Shown: positions 10,274-22,895 of the stretch, in pieces | Numbering within the stretch: position 1 is the first letter of the stretch | How the letters are laid out: each line of letters opens with the position of its first letter | Source: Haplosporangium gracile | Lineage: Eukaryota; Mortierellomycota; Mortierellomycetes; Mortierellales; Mortierellaceae | Length of the DNA stretch: 44,955 nt | Direction: 5' to 3' | Assembly: GCA_015499985.1 (NCBI GenBank) | Contig: JAAAUF010000246.1 | Coordinates: 1 to 44,955, forward strand | Translations under genes and position numbers: made by a program | Notes under the pieces: generated by a model | Databases searched by the model: none | What the model saw: the letters and a program-made list of their open reading frames with translations, nothing else | Told to the model about the DNA's origin: nothing

Positions 10274-13200
10274 ATGGACACACTTAAAACACGGAGCAAA
10301 CGGCGCTCCTCTTCAAGAAAGACGCCCTATGCGCGCCCAGAAGGAGAGTCACTTTCACACACAAAGAAGGTACCTCTCATGACACAACATCGTTTCTTAT
10401 GGTAGTAGTCTAATTCACTTCGCGAATTACCACACAGTGTACTAACGAGATTATTTCTTTCTTTTTTTTTACTATAGAAAGAAGAGCCTTCATTCCAGAC
10501 ACGGATTGCGAGATTCTTGATGCCTTGGATATCTGAGAGTTCCTCTCAAGAACAGGGCAAGGAGACGGAACAGATCGATGACGACAAGGTTCTCGAGGCT
10601 AATTCAACAGATCACTTTTATATAACCGAGTCAGAGGAAGACCGCAGAACGAGCACTTCTAAAGACCAGGACGAAAGCATAGAGATCATTGAAGACTCGG
10701 ATCCAGTGGCTATAATGCGTAACGAAGATTCCCAGGTACTAATACATCAGCATTTCCGCCCTATGATATACTACCGCGCAAATAGCATTGGAAAATGGCC
10801 TTTCTTAGCATATGCAAGAGTATTAACCAAATGATCCGATCATTGATTAAATTAGATCACATTGATCACATCATCACTGGAAGATGAAAGCAACTTGACA
10901 CCAGAAGGAAGCATTGCAGAAGGAAGCGTGGCAGATGCTGCTGAGGACCCGATCGATGCCGCACGTCGCATGGAGAGGGAGGAAAGCCTCGTCAGTGGAC
11001 TGGATTCAGATGCAGGAGTCGATCGTAAAGAGTCCAAACGCAGCTCCAGGAAACGTGACTCTCGCCAATCTACACCCGTCCGGGCAACACGGAGATCAAC
11101 GCGCAGTCAAACTTCCAGACTGGACGAGGAAATCATCATCACTCAGGAGATCACCACCACTACTACAACTCATGAGAACGTCGTCTTGAACATGCTTCAT
11201 GCCGAGCCGTCTGAGATCAGCCCAGAGCCAATTCAGGAGACCCAGGAAATCCAGGAAACCCACGAGCCAACATCCAAGAGCGGCAAGCGGAAGAAGAAGG
11301 GCAAGAAGGGCTCCAAGCAGAAGGCCAATGACAATGTCGAGGAGCTGGAGCAGGAGCTGACTCAAACTGACGCCAGGATTGCGGATAAAATTCAAAAGTC
11401 CCAGGATCTCATTAACGCGTCAGAAGAGCTCTTACATCAATCAGAGTCACTGGATGAGCGAGCTGAGCAAGTCTTGGCAGACCCTGAGAATCTATTCACA
11501 ACCGGCGCATATGATGACGAGGAGGAGTTTGCCCAACGCGAGGACGACGAAGATCAGACATTCCACTCTACCAGGCAGTTTGAGTCTATTGATGATGCTG
11601 AGGAGGAGAATGACGAGTCCGAGAAAGCGTTATACCCCGTACTGGAGGAAGAGGTGGACGTGAAGTTCTACCCTGACGACGAAGAAGATGACCAGGAGAA
11701 TGCAGATACGGTCAAGTACTATGCTTCAGAGTCACCAGCCGCCACAGGATCTATTGATGCCGAGATGGAGGACGAGGCTCAGACACCTCCCCAGGAGGAC
11801 GTTCAGGAGCAGGAGCAGAAGCATGAGCAGGACAGAGCATACGAGAAAGATCTTCGGGAACAGATCGCTACTGCATTTGAGCCTCCAAGCCGGAATCCCT
11901 CGCCGCCCGCTGCTACTCTTTCTTCAGCTAGCCCCTTAAGGGATGGAGAGGAAGTCGCCTTCTCTCCCATGGTACTGAGCCGTTCGCCCACACCACCCTT
12001 TGTTCCTTTGACCCCACCTGCCAACGAACGCTTTGAAGACTGCCTGCCTATCGTCACCCCCAAGGCCGAGCGAGTGAGGCCCAAGTCTGCAATCGAGGAG
12101 GCGCTCCCAATGAGTAACATTGAGTTCCTGGCAGACTTTTTCAACGAGCAGAAGGGACAAGCCCTCACACGCGAGCAGGCAAATCACTGTCAGAGATTGA
12201 TCGAGGAAGCCGTCAGACGTAAGTACTCCTTTCGGGATATCACGTGGATTATCTAACGTTGCACAACAAAACTGCATACTGACACCTTTCAAATGCTCTT
12301 GTTCTTGTAGCATACACTTTGAGTTCAAAACGATCAAGTATAGAAGGCGTTTCTTCACCCCTAGAAGAATTCACTCCAACATCAGGCCATGCATCTCCTA
12401 CTACGACACACGCCGCCTTGATTCCGGAACAGAGCAGCTCACGGGAACCCATTACAGCATCTATCGCCAATATCACTCATAGAGCTCTGAAACGGGCTGC
12501 GCCATTCGAGGTCAAGCGACAAGCCATTAGCGACCTGTATCATGATGGCAAGGCGGAGACAGCACATCGCCCAGCCTTGCCCCCGCTGGATGAGTACCTC
12601 GAGATCAAAAAGTATGAGGGTGTTGACTGGGACGATTTGCCCAACCAGGTCAAGGTGAAGCGTCTCCTGGAGTGGAAAGGCACCGAGGCACCTGAGGTTC
12701 TGAAGAGGCGCAAGATCGAGGAGAGGCGGTTGATGAAGGAAAAGAATGCCGAGGTTTGGGGTCGCGACAAGGACGATGCCTCTGAACAGACCACCAAGGG
12801 TGCGTCGGCTCTCAAGCGTACCGTTACCACATCTGGCATGTTTTCTGATGACGATGAGGAAGGTGAGCCCCTTCAGCACAAGAAATCTTCTGCCAGCAAG
12901 CCCACTACCGCGTCTGCCTCCTTGATCGTACAGCCAGCCCTTGCTGCCACCGCTGCTGCTGCCACAGCTAACACAGTCACCAAGGATGCCAAGGTTACGG
13001 ATGCGCCTAAGGTGTCGTCGATCGCCCAGAAGCTACTGGATATTGTCGGCAGGGGCTCGAGGGCTGACGAGGATACTACTGAGAAGAGCGTGGAAAAGAC
13101 TATCGATGACGCCGCCAAGACTGCAGCCGTAGAAAAGACCGCCCTCTTTGCAACCCCTGCTGCCGCCAACCCTTTCAATTTCGGTCTCCCCTCGGCTGCC

Positions 13201-14967
13201 AGGAAGAGCACATCGGAGGCTCCAGAGCCTGCTCCTTCCTCATTTGAAAAATCAGACGCCAATACTACGACCACCTCTCCATTGGCATTTGGAACGCTTA
13301 CCGCCACTGAATCAATCTCGGAAGCAGCATTATCGGGAAGCATCTTTGCCAAGCCTGCAACGATCACACCCGTTCCTGCTTCCACTTCGGCACCAGCACC
13401 ATCTTCTGCCTCTGGATTTTCATTTTCGACCCCAGCCTCTGATTTCAAGGAGGTTTCAAAGTCACCATTCAACTTTGGCGTCTCAGCAGCCTCGCCGGCA
13501 TTCTCGGGTCCTGTGGCAACGACCTCGCCCTTTGCGTTGGGATCAAGCTCTTCAAAGGATACTACCGCGATAACCACCACCAAATCTGCAGCGTCGCCTT
13601 TTGGTGCTGCTCCCAGCTTCTTGTTCGGCGATGCCAAGTCACCCAGCGCAGGAAAGTCGACAACTTCGCCATTTGGGGTCGCTTCTACTTCTGGTTTTAG
13701 TTTTGGTGGTCCAAAGTCGCCCACTGCGGACAAGAAGACCACCTCGTCGCCCTTTGCTGCTGCTGCCTCTGGATTTTCATTCGGCGTTCCGAAGTCGCCT
13801 ACTGCTGAAAAGTCAACGGCATCCCTATTCGGTACACCATCTGGCATCTCATTTGGCGTTTCAAAGTCACCAAGCGCAGAAAAGAAGACGACGTCTCCAT
13901 TTGCCACCGCTTCTGGTTCTGGATTCTCATTTGGCGTTCCCAAGTCGCCCACTGGTTCCAAGTCGACCACCTCGCCCTTTGGCGCGCCTTCGGGATCTTT
14001 GTTCAGCGCTCCTAAGCCATCTACAGCAGACAAGATCGCAGCGACGACAACCTCTACATTCTCATCCAGCAACTTTTCATCGTTTTCTTCCACCAGCACA
14101 GCTTCAAAGCCCGCCACAGCTCCAACCTTCAACTTTGGCGTCACCCCAGGATTTGCAGCTGCTGGCGCCTTTGGTGGTGCCACTGCCGCTGCAGCCTCTA
14201 CTTTTGCTCCTGCGAAGTTTGGCAGCTCGACTGGATCGGCATCGATCAGCCCCTTTGCAGCCATCACGGCTATGGGGCTGAAGAAGAACGACGAGGAGGA
14301 ACCGGAGGTTATTCTGTTGAGCGACGAGGAGGATGGCGATGGCGATGGTGATGATGATGGTGATAATGAAGGTCAGGAGGAAGAGTATTCAGGAGACGAA
14401 GACCAATACGACGATGATGAAGTCGATCAGCAGGAGGGCACTGGCAGCTATGAAGGTGAGGGCGACGAGTATTCTCAGGAGGATAGTTATGGTGAAGAGG
14501 AGGATGACTATGGCGATGAAGACGGCGATGGGGGTGTTTCTGAAGATATTCAGGAGGACGACGACGACAAGGCAAAGGTTGCTCAGACGGCATCAAAACC
14601 CGGCGGCATGTTCAATTTTGCACCGAGTGGCAACCCCTTTGGACAGGCTGTTTCGTCGTCATCGACCACGTCGGTCTTTAGCCGGCCGGCACCCAATTCT
14701 CCCGAGTTTGACTTTACATTTGGACCGACGAGCACCACAACGACGACGTTCAAGTTTGGCGGTGGAGATGGATTTGGAGGCTTCTCTGGATTCGGTGCAG
14801 GATCGTCAACGACAGCAACACTTACCGACAAGTCTCGGTCGAGCAGTGGTGGCAATATCTCTGATTTGGAGATGTCGCCGGTGTTGACGTATAGAGCAGG
14901 AAGTGTGGACACGGATGAGGGAGAGATCTCGCCTTTGTCCAGCCCTGTCCTTGGTCCACAACACTAA
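10274..14967 (+). CDS. FG-repeat nucleoporin, nuclear-basket type (Nup1/Nup60/Nup153-like)
   Basis: Exons 10274-10369, 10478-10735, 10856-12218 and 12311-14967 give 1,457 residues; all junctions keep phase. The N terminus is basic (KTRSKRRSSSRK) and followed by a possible amphipathic helix, TRIARFLMPWI at about residue 40, as in basket nucleoporins that dip into the nuclear membrane. A long acidic disordered region follows. Residues about 810-1145 hold FG repeats, including five to six tandem 24-26-residue units of the form FSFG.PKSP.A.K.TTSPF (nt 13618-14031). An acidic tract (nt 14285-14570) begins with a SUMO-interacting-like VILLSDEED (from residue 1239). More FxFG motifs close the C terminus. 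Expected role: selective transport and basket attachment at the nuclear pore. The exact orthologue among Nup1, Nup60, Nup124 and Nup153 cannot be fixed by eye. Introns are 92-120 nt. Confidence 0.82.
13618..14031 (+). repeat. Tandem FG/SP repeats inside the nucleoporin
   Basis: About six imperfect copies of a roughly 75-bp coding unit. Each carries an FxFG (variants FLFG, FSFG, ISFG), then a Lys-Ser-Pro site and a Thr-Ser-Pro-Phe site. The copies differ mostly in spacer residues (SPSAGK, SPTADK, SPTAEK, SPSAEK, SPTGSK), as expected from slippage or unequal crossing-over within the repeat. Confidence 0.75.
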
Positions 14968-15426
14968 AAGAAAAAAAAAAGTAAAGGAGCTCGACAAAAA
15001 ACACCAACACACCAACAGCATTGAGGATTGTTTTTATTCTTCACAAAACAAACAATAAACAAAAAAAAAGATGAAATAAAACACACTTACAGGGCTCTTC
15101 TTGCCTCATTTTGCATAATTTTTTTTCTTTTCTTCCTGGTTTTCGCTCAGGACATGAACTTTCAATTCGATAGAACGAGGAAGGGAAACGATAAAACCAC
15201 CACCTGCTGTATACAGACAATTATCTCTGCACCAGTCTTTTTCTCTTTGATTATTTTAATTTTGTGTCTATGGTATGATAGGTATTATCTATGGTGCGAG
15301 TTGGGCAAAGTAGGTTCACTTGGCTTCTCAGAATGCTTCTCTATTGAGACCAAATGCGACTGGGACTGTGGCGGTGATGCCGTGAATACATCCTCGTCAA
15401 AATCGCCTTCATCCTCATCCTCGTTA
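14968..15426. other. Convergent 3' intergenic region
   Basis: This lies between the stops of the nucleoporin (+) and the two-TM protein (-). It is A/T-rich with A and T runs and several AATAAA-like words (for example near 15054 and 15076) that could serve as poly(A) signals. No gene is visible. Confidence 0.5.
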
Positions 15427-16993
15427 TTATTGCTGTCGTGTACTAGAGGAGTATTGTCGATCCTGCGGTGTCTGTGAAGGTATAATCGAGGACGGTGTCC
15501 GATCATGTCCAGTCTGAGATAAAAGCGACTGTGGCGCCAAGAGTTCTAATGGAGGCATGGTCTCCGTGTTAATAGTCGACATCGTAGAATCCTTCGTCAT
15601 CGTCATCGTCGGTAGGGTATGAATGGCGAGTGAGGAAGGATGTGAAGAATAAGACGCAGAATGAGGAGACGAGAGCAAGCTAGGGTGAACAACTTCACTG
15701 TTGGCACTACTCGAGATGTGTGTGTAGTGACTTGGATCGGTTGCAGAACTAGTTACTGGTAAAATACTAGCAATATTGTTGGTGGTGCTAGAGCGAGAGA
15801 ATAATGAACCGGATCGTAATCTGCCAGCAATGTCGCTGAACATGCTTGCGGCTGATGCTGAGCGGGATCTTGTTTGTACTCCTGTTCCTGCTCCTGTGGC
15901 TCCCGAGGTAGCTGTGGTTGCTGTAAGAGGGATGGCTGTGCATGAAGATACTGTTTGGTCTCCAGTGGTTTGAGCGTAACTTGGAGGGTCCGTACTCATG
16001 CTTGCAGACAGCTCATTAGGAGCAGGGCTTTGCATCATAGCCAGCTGCTGTTGCTGCTGCTCATTGGTCTGCTGTGAAATGGCAAACGCTCTTTTAAACC
16101 TCTGCGCGAGTGCTTCAAAGTTGCCGTGTTGGGACTGACGGTATACCGCAAAAGTCGGAAATTCTGCAGAGTGTGCAGAGTCGGTGGTATAACCCCTGGA
16201 TCGCGTCTGGAAGGCGACGTTGTTGGACTGGTGCGACGTACGACCAGTTGTTGATGTTGACGGTGAATAGCGAGAGGAGTTGTTATCCATGCCGCCATCG
16301 ATATCATCCCCATCGTCCGCAAAGCGAGCTAACCTTCGCGCTGTTCCTCCCATTCCTTCCATACTTCCCGTTCCTCCCATTCCTCCCGGTGCCGTAACAG
16401 TTACTCTAAGTGCAGATCCCGGTCCTGATAATCCTAGTGTTGAAGCAGGTCCGACTGTAGACCCTGCAGGGTGGAGCCGGATGGCTGGGGAACAAGGGAC
16501 GGCATCGGGTCGACTTGGTGAATACAGGAAGACGGGGACTGGAATTGGCGATGGCGTGTATGTGGGGAGGGTTGTCTCCATTTTTGGAGACGGTACCAAA
16601 AACCGCACTACTAGCTGGTTGCAAGGAGGAGGGAACAAAGAATAAGAATGAAAAATGGTATGTCAGAAGAGCATCTGTACAGAAAGCATTGGTATGTTGC
16701 AAAAAAAAAAAAAGTAAACAAAGACACGACAGAGCCTCAAATAAGATCCTGGGAAAGTAGGCTGTGGGCATGCGTTAATGATGTGCGCACCCATTGCTTA
16801 TTATCCTTACAGAAAATAAAGCCCAGAGACCAAAGTAAATGCCAAGGACGACACCCAAGGTTCTACCAGAGATCTTTCGTGGTCGACGAGCGGAGCCGTA
16901 GACGACGGGGAGGACTATGCAGAGGAGGACGGCTATGAGAAAGAGGCCCTTTTGGGCTGGTTTGTGCCATACAGGGTAGACATGCTGCAGCAT
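15427..16993 (-). CDS. Two-TM protein with LPxY and PPxY motifs, possible Rsp5/Nedd4 adaptor
   Basis: Exons 16993-16811 and 16614-15427 give 456 residues. I do not recognise a named family. Residues about 16-34 (GLFLIAVLLCIVLPVVYG) and 46-68 (TLGVVLGIYFGLWALFS joined to LVVRFLV) are membrane segments with a short basic loop (ARRPRK) between them. The rest is a Ser/Thr/Pro/Gln-rich, probably cytosolic tail. It contains LPTY (77-80) and PPSY (271-274), both known forms of WW-domain-binding PY motifs, two QTRSR motifs and a short Gln run. The intron (16810-16615, 196 nt) has a GTAAGG donor and a CAG acceptor in phase 0. The only other strong upstream acceptor (TACAG) would lead to an immediate stop. 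Role inferred: membrane adaptor recruiting a HECT ubiquitin ligase. A GAAT microsatellite lies about 100 bp upstream of the start. Confidence 0.6.
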
Positions 16994-18791
16994 TCGTCAG
17001 GCAGGTAATCTAGGCAGATAGATAGGGAGGAGGGAGGGAGGGAAGGAAGTATGAGAAGGGAGAGGGAGAAGGTGCGAATGCGGGATGACTGGGCGAATGA
17101 ATGAATGAATGAATGAATGAATGAATGAATGAATGAATGAATGAATGAGATCAGGTATGAGGAGGGAAGGGTGGTAATTGTAGAAGAAAGGGAGGAATAA
17201 GGTGTGTGAGCGTAAGTGAGCAAGTAAGTAGAAAGAACGGAAAGAGGGAGGTGAGCAAGGGATAGAATGAGTAATGAAGAGAGAGAGAGAAGAGGGAATG
17301 CAGTACAAAAGTGGTTGTTGTTTGTTGTCTGTTTACTCTGTGGAAAGGGGAGGAAAGAGAAATACACCTTTTTAATTCTTCTTCTCTTTTTGCCGTTTGA
17401 GCAAATGACGACAATAAAGAAAGGCAAAGACCTACGCGAACGATAGAAAGAACGGCAGATTACTGTTGAAGAGTAGAGCTAAGGTTACTGCCAAATGCAA
17501 GTGCACTTCAGTGCTCAATGCTATCAATCTCGGTGGCTGTTACCCTTACTCGACTTTGATGTTCATCAATGTTGTTATCAAAATGTATTATCGTTGCTTG
17601 TTTCGTTTGCCTGGCTGGGTGCTTGCATCACCTGTAGATGTCATAATAACCAAGGAGTACATCAACTCATGTCCATCCCAAAGGAGTGGCAATTCGATTG
17701 AACAGGATCATCTTGTTCTTGTTGTTCTTTCGGGATGGATCAACATCCTGGATAGCCCCGCCTTCACCTTATTCTTATTCTCTTGGACCTTCTCTGCAGT
17801 GGATCCCCTCATTACCTCAACCCTCTTCGCAGCGACGTGGGAAATGAGTACATGCGACTATCAATGGGTTGGAACCCTGATTGGCCTCCCCCACGCACCT
17901 TGAGAAAGAGGGAAGGAGATCCGTAGATGTGTTGAATTTCATTTCCCTTATTTTTACACAGAGGCAAGGTGCTTCTTAATCTACACTGCATACAAATTAC
18001 TTTATTTGCCTCGATGTAGAAGCAGGAAAGAGCTGAGGAGAAAGAGAAAGAGAACAGGTCATAGTAGTCAACGAATACGATTGACACGTTGTTCGGTTGT
18101 GGAGCAAATAGTGAAGAGAAAAAATGGAGGGGAAGGATGGCTATAAGGGGCTACAGTGTTCCCCTCCCCAAGAGACACTGCAGTTCAAAATGGTTCTCTC
18201 TCCCTCGCGCCAAAGAGCTCAAAGGAACGCTGGTTAAACAACATTCTGGATACTACACCTTTGTATGCCTAGAAGCATCAGACAACATGCATTGATAGCC
18301 AGCACGCCCGGAAGCGCCAGGCGGCGGGCCTTGGAAGAGTAAGTCGTAATTTTCCTGGCCATGGGAGCCGGAATTACAAAACAGAAAACGATGGAAAACA
18401 AACACGATCACAGATGGGATATTGCCAGAGTCAAGTTCGTTACGGAGACAAATAAAAGCGTGTGTTTCTTGTCCTGGTGGTTGCAGTAAACTTCCTGTGC
18501 TCCTTCTGATTTTTCCTGTTGTGACATGATCGTTGATTCCTGATGAAGATTGAAGTGTGAAGAAAGAGAGATGTAAGAAAAAAATGAGCGCGATTGTCTT
18601 GCGATGATTGGCGGGTTGTCACATGACCCCCTACAGCTTCAAAACGGCCGTTGTGCCTTAGCCTTGTTCAAACTCTCACGCCCACCAACCCTTCCTTCCT
18701 CTCTCTTTTCTTTTTCCCTTCTTCTTTCTCATCTCATCTCCATCACCTTCCCACTTCCTCCTCTCATTCACAACTCAACCGGACTCCAACA
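16994..18791. other. Divergent intergenic region, two-TM gene to D-amino-acid oxidase
   Basis: Contains the GAAT microsatellite, purine-rich sequence to about 17300, and a 145-codon frame at 17466-17903 (+) with no family resemblance and no ATG at its beginning, which I do not call. A GC-rich patch lies at about 18300-18350. The C/T-rich leader of the oxidase gene runs from about 18680 to its ATG. No supported gene. Confidence 0.45.
17095..17148. repeat. GAAT/ATTC tetranucleotide microsatellite
   Basis: About 13 uninterrupted copies of GAAT on the + strand, 102-155 bp upstream of the start of the minus-strand two-TM gene, so in its promoter or 5' leader. Copy number probably varies between strains. 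Confidence 0.95.
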
Positions 18792-20521
18792 ATGTCACCT
18801 TCACAGAAAAGAACCTACAAGGTTAATATCCTGGGCGCCGGAGTCTCGGGTCTATCAACCGCGTTGGCTCTCCTAGAGAAGAAGAATTACTCTGTCAAAG
18901 TCTATGCGACCCACCTGCCCTCCGATCTCAACATCGACTACACCTCTCCCTGGTACGCTTTGTTCTGACAGCACCTACATGAGCGAGGTATTTATTTCCT
19001 TAAGAATTGACTTGCTGACTGACCATGGCTTTTTTTGTGCTCTGTTCTTGCTTTTGTTCAGGGCGGGAGCACATTGGAGATCGTATGCCGACATTGCGGA
19101 TTTAGCCCAGCAAGGTACAACAAACAATTTGAGTCACCAGAGCTATTTTCTCTTGTGACTCCGCTTGATAAGAACAAACGCGTTTCTCAGACTAACCATA
19201 TACCACCTCCCTCCTATCCCCAATGATATCTTTTTTTCAACTCACTCGATAACAAAGAACTGGACACGGCAACATTCAACCGGTTCGTACATCTGGCGGA
19301 TACGGAACCTAAGGCGGGAGTCATGTACTTGACGGGTCATGACTTTTGGGACGTCAAGCCCAAGAACTTTGAGGACCCCTGGTTCAAGCGACTCGTCAAG
19401 AACGTAAGAAAGCTACTATTACATTCTTTTTGCTTCCCTTTTTTTTCTGTTGTCTTGCGGTAACCGACTGTTGTTGATTTGCCTCTGAGTAGTATCGACA
19501 CCTCTCTCAAGAGGAGCTTCCATCAGGCGTTGAGTTTGGAATCACATACACAACCGGTACCGTCAGCATGCTACCTGTCTTACGCAATGTGCGCAATAAC
19601 ATGTCCCTATCAGTTGTCAACGATGCGCTTCTCCGTCACTGACACTTTTCCGGCTTGATTTTCAACACCTATTAGTATCGGTACACGCACCAAAGTACTT
19701 AGGATATCTCCAAGAACAGATCCTTGCACGCGGAGGAACCATCGAACGAGCCACCGTCCCCTCCCTCAAATCCCTCGCCCAGATCTCTCACTCACCCGAT
19801 GGTAACAAAGCAGACATTATCATCAACTGTTCCGGACTTGGATCCCGGAACCTCTTTGGTGTACACGACCATCAGATGTTCCCGACGCGGGGCCAGATTG
19901 TGATCGTGAAAGTTCCCGACTCACTTTGGCCCAAGGCGAAGCAGTTTACGATGGAGCGGTATGCGGAGGGCAGTGCTATGGGTACTGGAACGATTACTTA
20001 TGTCATTCCTAGAGAGAATGGCGAGATTGTCCTTGGTGGTACCATGGAGCATTGGAACTAGTAAGTCTTTTTTTTGTCTCTTTCACATTGTTGAAGTGGG
20101 TTTGTTGCTGTTTATGTACTATGAGAGTTTGCTTCTCTGTATTCTAACATGTTCTTTTTCTTTTTTAATAAAAAATAATAGCCATGAGGCGGCATGCGAG
20201 GTAACGACACAAGCCATCCTTAAAAGAGTAGTCGCCACAAAACCTGACCTATTCTCAAACGCAACAATCCTCAGAAGCTGTGTCGGACTCCGCCCAAACC
20301 GTCGAGGAGGTGTCCGTATCTCGGCCACAGTCGAACAATTCGATTGGAACGAAGGTTGGGGGGATTCGAAGGTGGTTGTGGTGGCGCATAACTATGGACA
20401 TGCCGGATTTGGGTACCAGGCCAGTGTTGGCTGCGCGTCCAAGGTTGTTGAGCAGATTGAGGGGTGTCTGCAGGAGTTGGATCGTGTCCGTACTTCTTCG
20501 AGGACCATGGCCAAGCTTTGA
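18792..20521 (+). CDS. D-amino-acid oxidase / D-aspartate oxidase, peroxisomal
   Basis: Six exons (18792-18952, 19062-19114, 19258-19403, 19493-19556, 19676-20060, 20182-20521) give 382 residues. This FAD flavoenzyme oxidises D-amino acids to 2-oxo acids with release of ammonia and H2O2. Visible: the dinucleotide-binding NILGAGVSGLSTA (residues 12-24), SPWAGAHW across exon 1/2, TTVSVHAPKYLGYLQ across exon 4/5 (close to the remembered yeast enzyme pattern DTLSVHAPKY), RGQIVIV, GLRPNRRGGVR, and the family signature AHNYGHAGFGYQASVGCA with H339. The protein ends Ala-Lys-Leu, a good PTS1, as usual for this peroxisomal family. Introns are 89-143 nt, with donors GTACGC, GTACAA, GTAAGA, GTACCG and GTAAGT. 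Substrate preference between neutral D-amino acids and D-aspartate cannot be told by eye. Confidence 0.93.
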
Positions 20522-22895
20522 GAGAAAGGTGTTGTAAGTTTTTTGAGAGGGAGGGAGAGAAATGGGGTGCTTGGAAAAGCAGGGCATCATCTCTAGTGAG
20601 ATTAAAAAATGTGGTTTTATCGGGAATCCAGTTTTGCAATTCAGACATCGCATTGACGAATTGATTGGCTTGTTTTTTTTCTTTTTCATCCATGTTGCTG
20701 TTGTTGCTTTCCATTTGGCCGTCTAGACCTCAATAAACCTACCTCTTTTTTCAGTCCAGGGAGACCCTCTTTCTCTTGTACCTAAGTCACGATTCTTTCC
20801 TAGTCTCTGCTCCCATCCTCATGAAAAAAAAAAAGAAAAGAACAGAATAAAGCCTCCTAGTAGACCCAGCCCCAGCAACTAAAGAAAAAAAAAATAGCTT
20901 GGTCACGGCGGTTCGAGTCCACATCCATGAAAATAAGGTTTGATGTGGAGTGCCCGTAAGTGGCTGGAAATTTTTTTTTTTTTTTGTGTGGTTGAGTCTC
21001 GAATGGGTGTTGGTGATCTGTGTCCCTGAAAATCGGGATTTGGGGTATATTTCAGTCTGTCTGTTTGCCTGCTTGTTGCGAAGAGAGACGGAGAGACGTC
21101 TCATATGAGTGAACAAGAAAAGGTAGAGCGATAAAGAAAAGTAAAGAGCAACCTATGGTTCTTCAAAGAGTAAAAAAAGTCAAACCGCAAGACTAGCTTC
21201 GGAAAATAACTGATTGGTCATACGAGAAAAGGAGACAAGGGATGAGGGTAGAAAGGAAGGAGAAAAGAATTAGGGTTGAGGAATTTCCTTTGCGCATGGG
21301 GTGTGTGGGTGTGAAAAAATATCGTCCACTTTGTTTTATCGTTTTAGTCGTTTTGTCGGCTCTTTGCCTTTCTTCTCCCTTCTCTCCTTCGAACGAATGA
21401 CCTCCTCTCCCTCTACTCCTTCCTCCCCCTTCCGTGTCCCTCTCTTCGCCCCTCTCGGCCGATCCACCCGGCAACACCACCACACACCCACCAAATCCTG
21501 TGCCCTATGGAACTCACGATTAGCGAATCGTGAAAGAAGGGAGGTGGTTTTTTTTTGTTCCGTCTAGGGTGTCATGATGCATTTTGTTTGGGTCCCTTAA
21601 TCGTTTCAACTCGTTTTTAAAGAAAAAAAAGATGCAAAACGACAGAGAGCCTCTATCACCATCGGACCACTGTCACTCTTCCTCCTCAAACAAATATCTC
21701 GTCAGTGCCCTATTTCTGTAACCCCTATAATGAAAAAGCAGGGCAAGGGCATAATGGTTTGAAGAGCCCTCGTCACCCTCACTCTTTATAAGGCGTATCT
21801 GCATTCCGTCCTCCGAAAATCAAAGGAAGCACCTGAGAATGGCTAATTGGAAAAGCGAAGCAGACAGATGGACCCCTTTTCTTTCTCGCTTCTTTCTTGT
21901 CCTACATTCACATATTCGGAATCGAAATAGGGCAGTAAGACCACTCTCTCGCGCTCTTTTTGTTTGCAAAGAAACTTACCCCTTCGTGCGACCAAGTGTC
22001 TGTCAAGGCAAAGCCAAAAGAAACAAAAAAAAAAGAGGTCAGTCGGCGATTCGTGCTTTCTGTGGAAAAATAAAAATAAAAAAAAAATCACGTTGAGCAT
22101 GAGCAAAAAAAAAAAAAGCGAGCAAGGGGAAGGAGGAGGGGGATCCGTTAAAAGCCCACCTGACTTGATTGAGCTGGTCGTCATTGTTCCTTTTGTTGCT
22201 TTCGATTGAATCACGTCTGTACCTTTTTGTTTCTGCGAACCGTTGAAAGAAGTAGGAGGAGGAAGGCGGAGGGAGAAGGAGGGAGACGGTCATCGCGTAA
22301 ATGCGACTTGACCTCTACTCTTTTTTTTTTCTTTAGTCTCATTCTCTGTCCGTTATTTGATCTCTTGCTTTTACTTGATGAGCTTTCTGTCATTTCATAA
22401 CCAGAAAGCTACAGTACAAGCGACACTCATCGCCAACAGCAGAATGGAACAAGATCCATTTGAGATACCGTGTTTACATACCTTTAATTAGAAAACACGC
22501 AAATGGAAAACAAAATAGGATTATGTTTTGTTGAGCACTGCACTCGTAATTGTTTTTTATTTCCGTCAAAGAGGATTTAATTTAGGTAAATTGCTACCGT
22601 ACATGCGTCCGACCATTCAAGTGTCCAAAGCCTCTTTTTCTCCTCTTCTCAGTTTTGGCACTTTTGCGGGAGATGGAAGAAGATGAGAAGATGAGAGGGC
22701 GGAGGGGCAGGCAGAAGGAGGCTGACAACAATGCATGCGCGCAACGCAGCAGCGTGACACGACTCACATCGCATCGCAGCGTCGCCCACCCTTCAATGAT
22801 TTGCAAAGCAATGACGAGCTGAAAGACAAAGACAGGTACGCAGGAACAAAAAAAAAAAGGATGTTATGTATAGATGGATGCCAAATGCCTGCTTG
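20522..22895. other. Gene-poor region after the D-amino-acid oxidase
   Basis: No gene recognised in 2.4 kb. It is rich in A and T homopolymers (for example 20823-20833, 20970-20985, 22027-22036) and short purine or pyrimidine stretches. A perfect 8-bp inverted repeat with a 4-nt loop lies at 21514-21533 (TCACGATT AGCG AATCGTGA). Short frames here have low-complexity translations and no family resemblance. Confidence 0.45.

Noticed and set aside
12873..14267. 464-codon minus-strand frame opposite the nucleoporin
   Set aside because: It is the antisense of the FG-repeat region; the repetitive Ala/Val/Pro/Glu translation mirrors the coding bias of the real gene.
17466..17903. 145-codon plus-strand frame in the intergenic region
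   Set aside because: No ATG at its beginning, no family resemblance and no splice partners.
19557..19633. Longer exon 4 of the D-amino-acid oxidase, reading through to a stop
   Set aside because: Splicing at G|GTACCG gives TTVSVHAPKYL, matching the family; the read-through residues do not align and end in a stop.
20907..20945. GGTTCGAGTCC sequence resembling a tRNA T-loop
   Set aside because: The flanks do not fold into a cloverleaf: no acceptor stem, D-arm or anticodon arm could be found.
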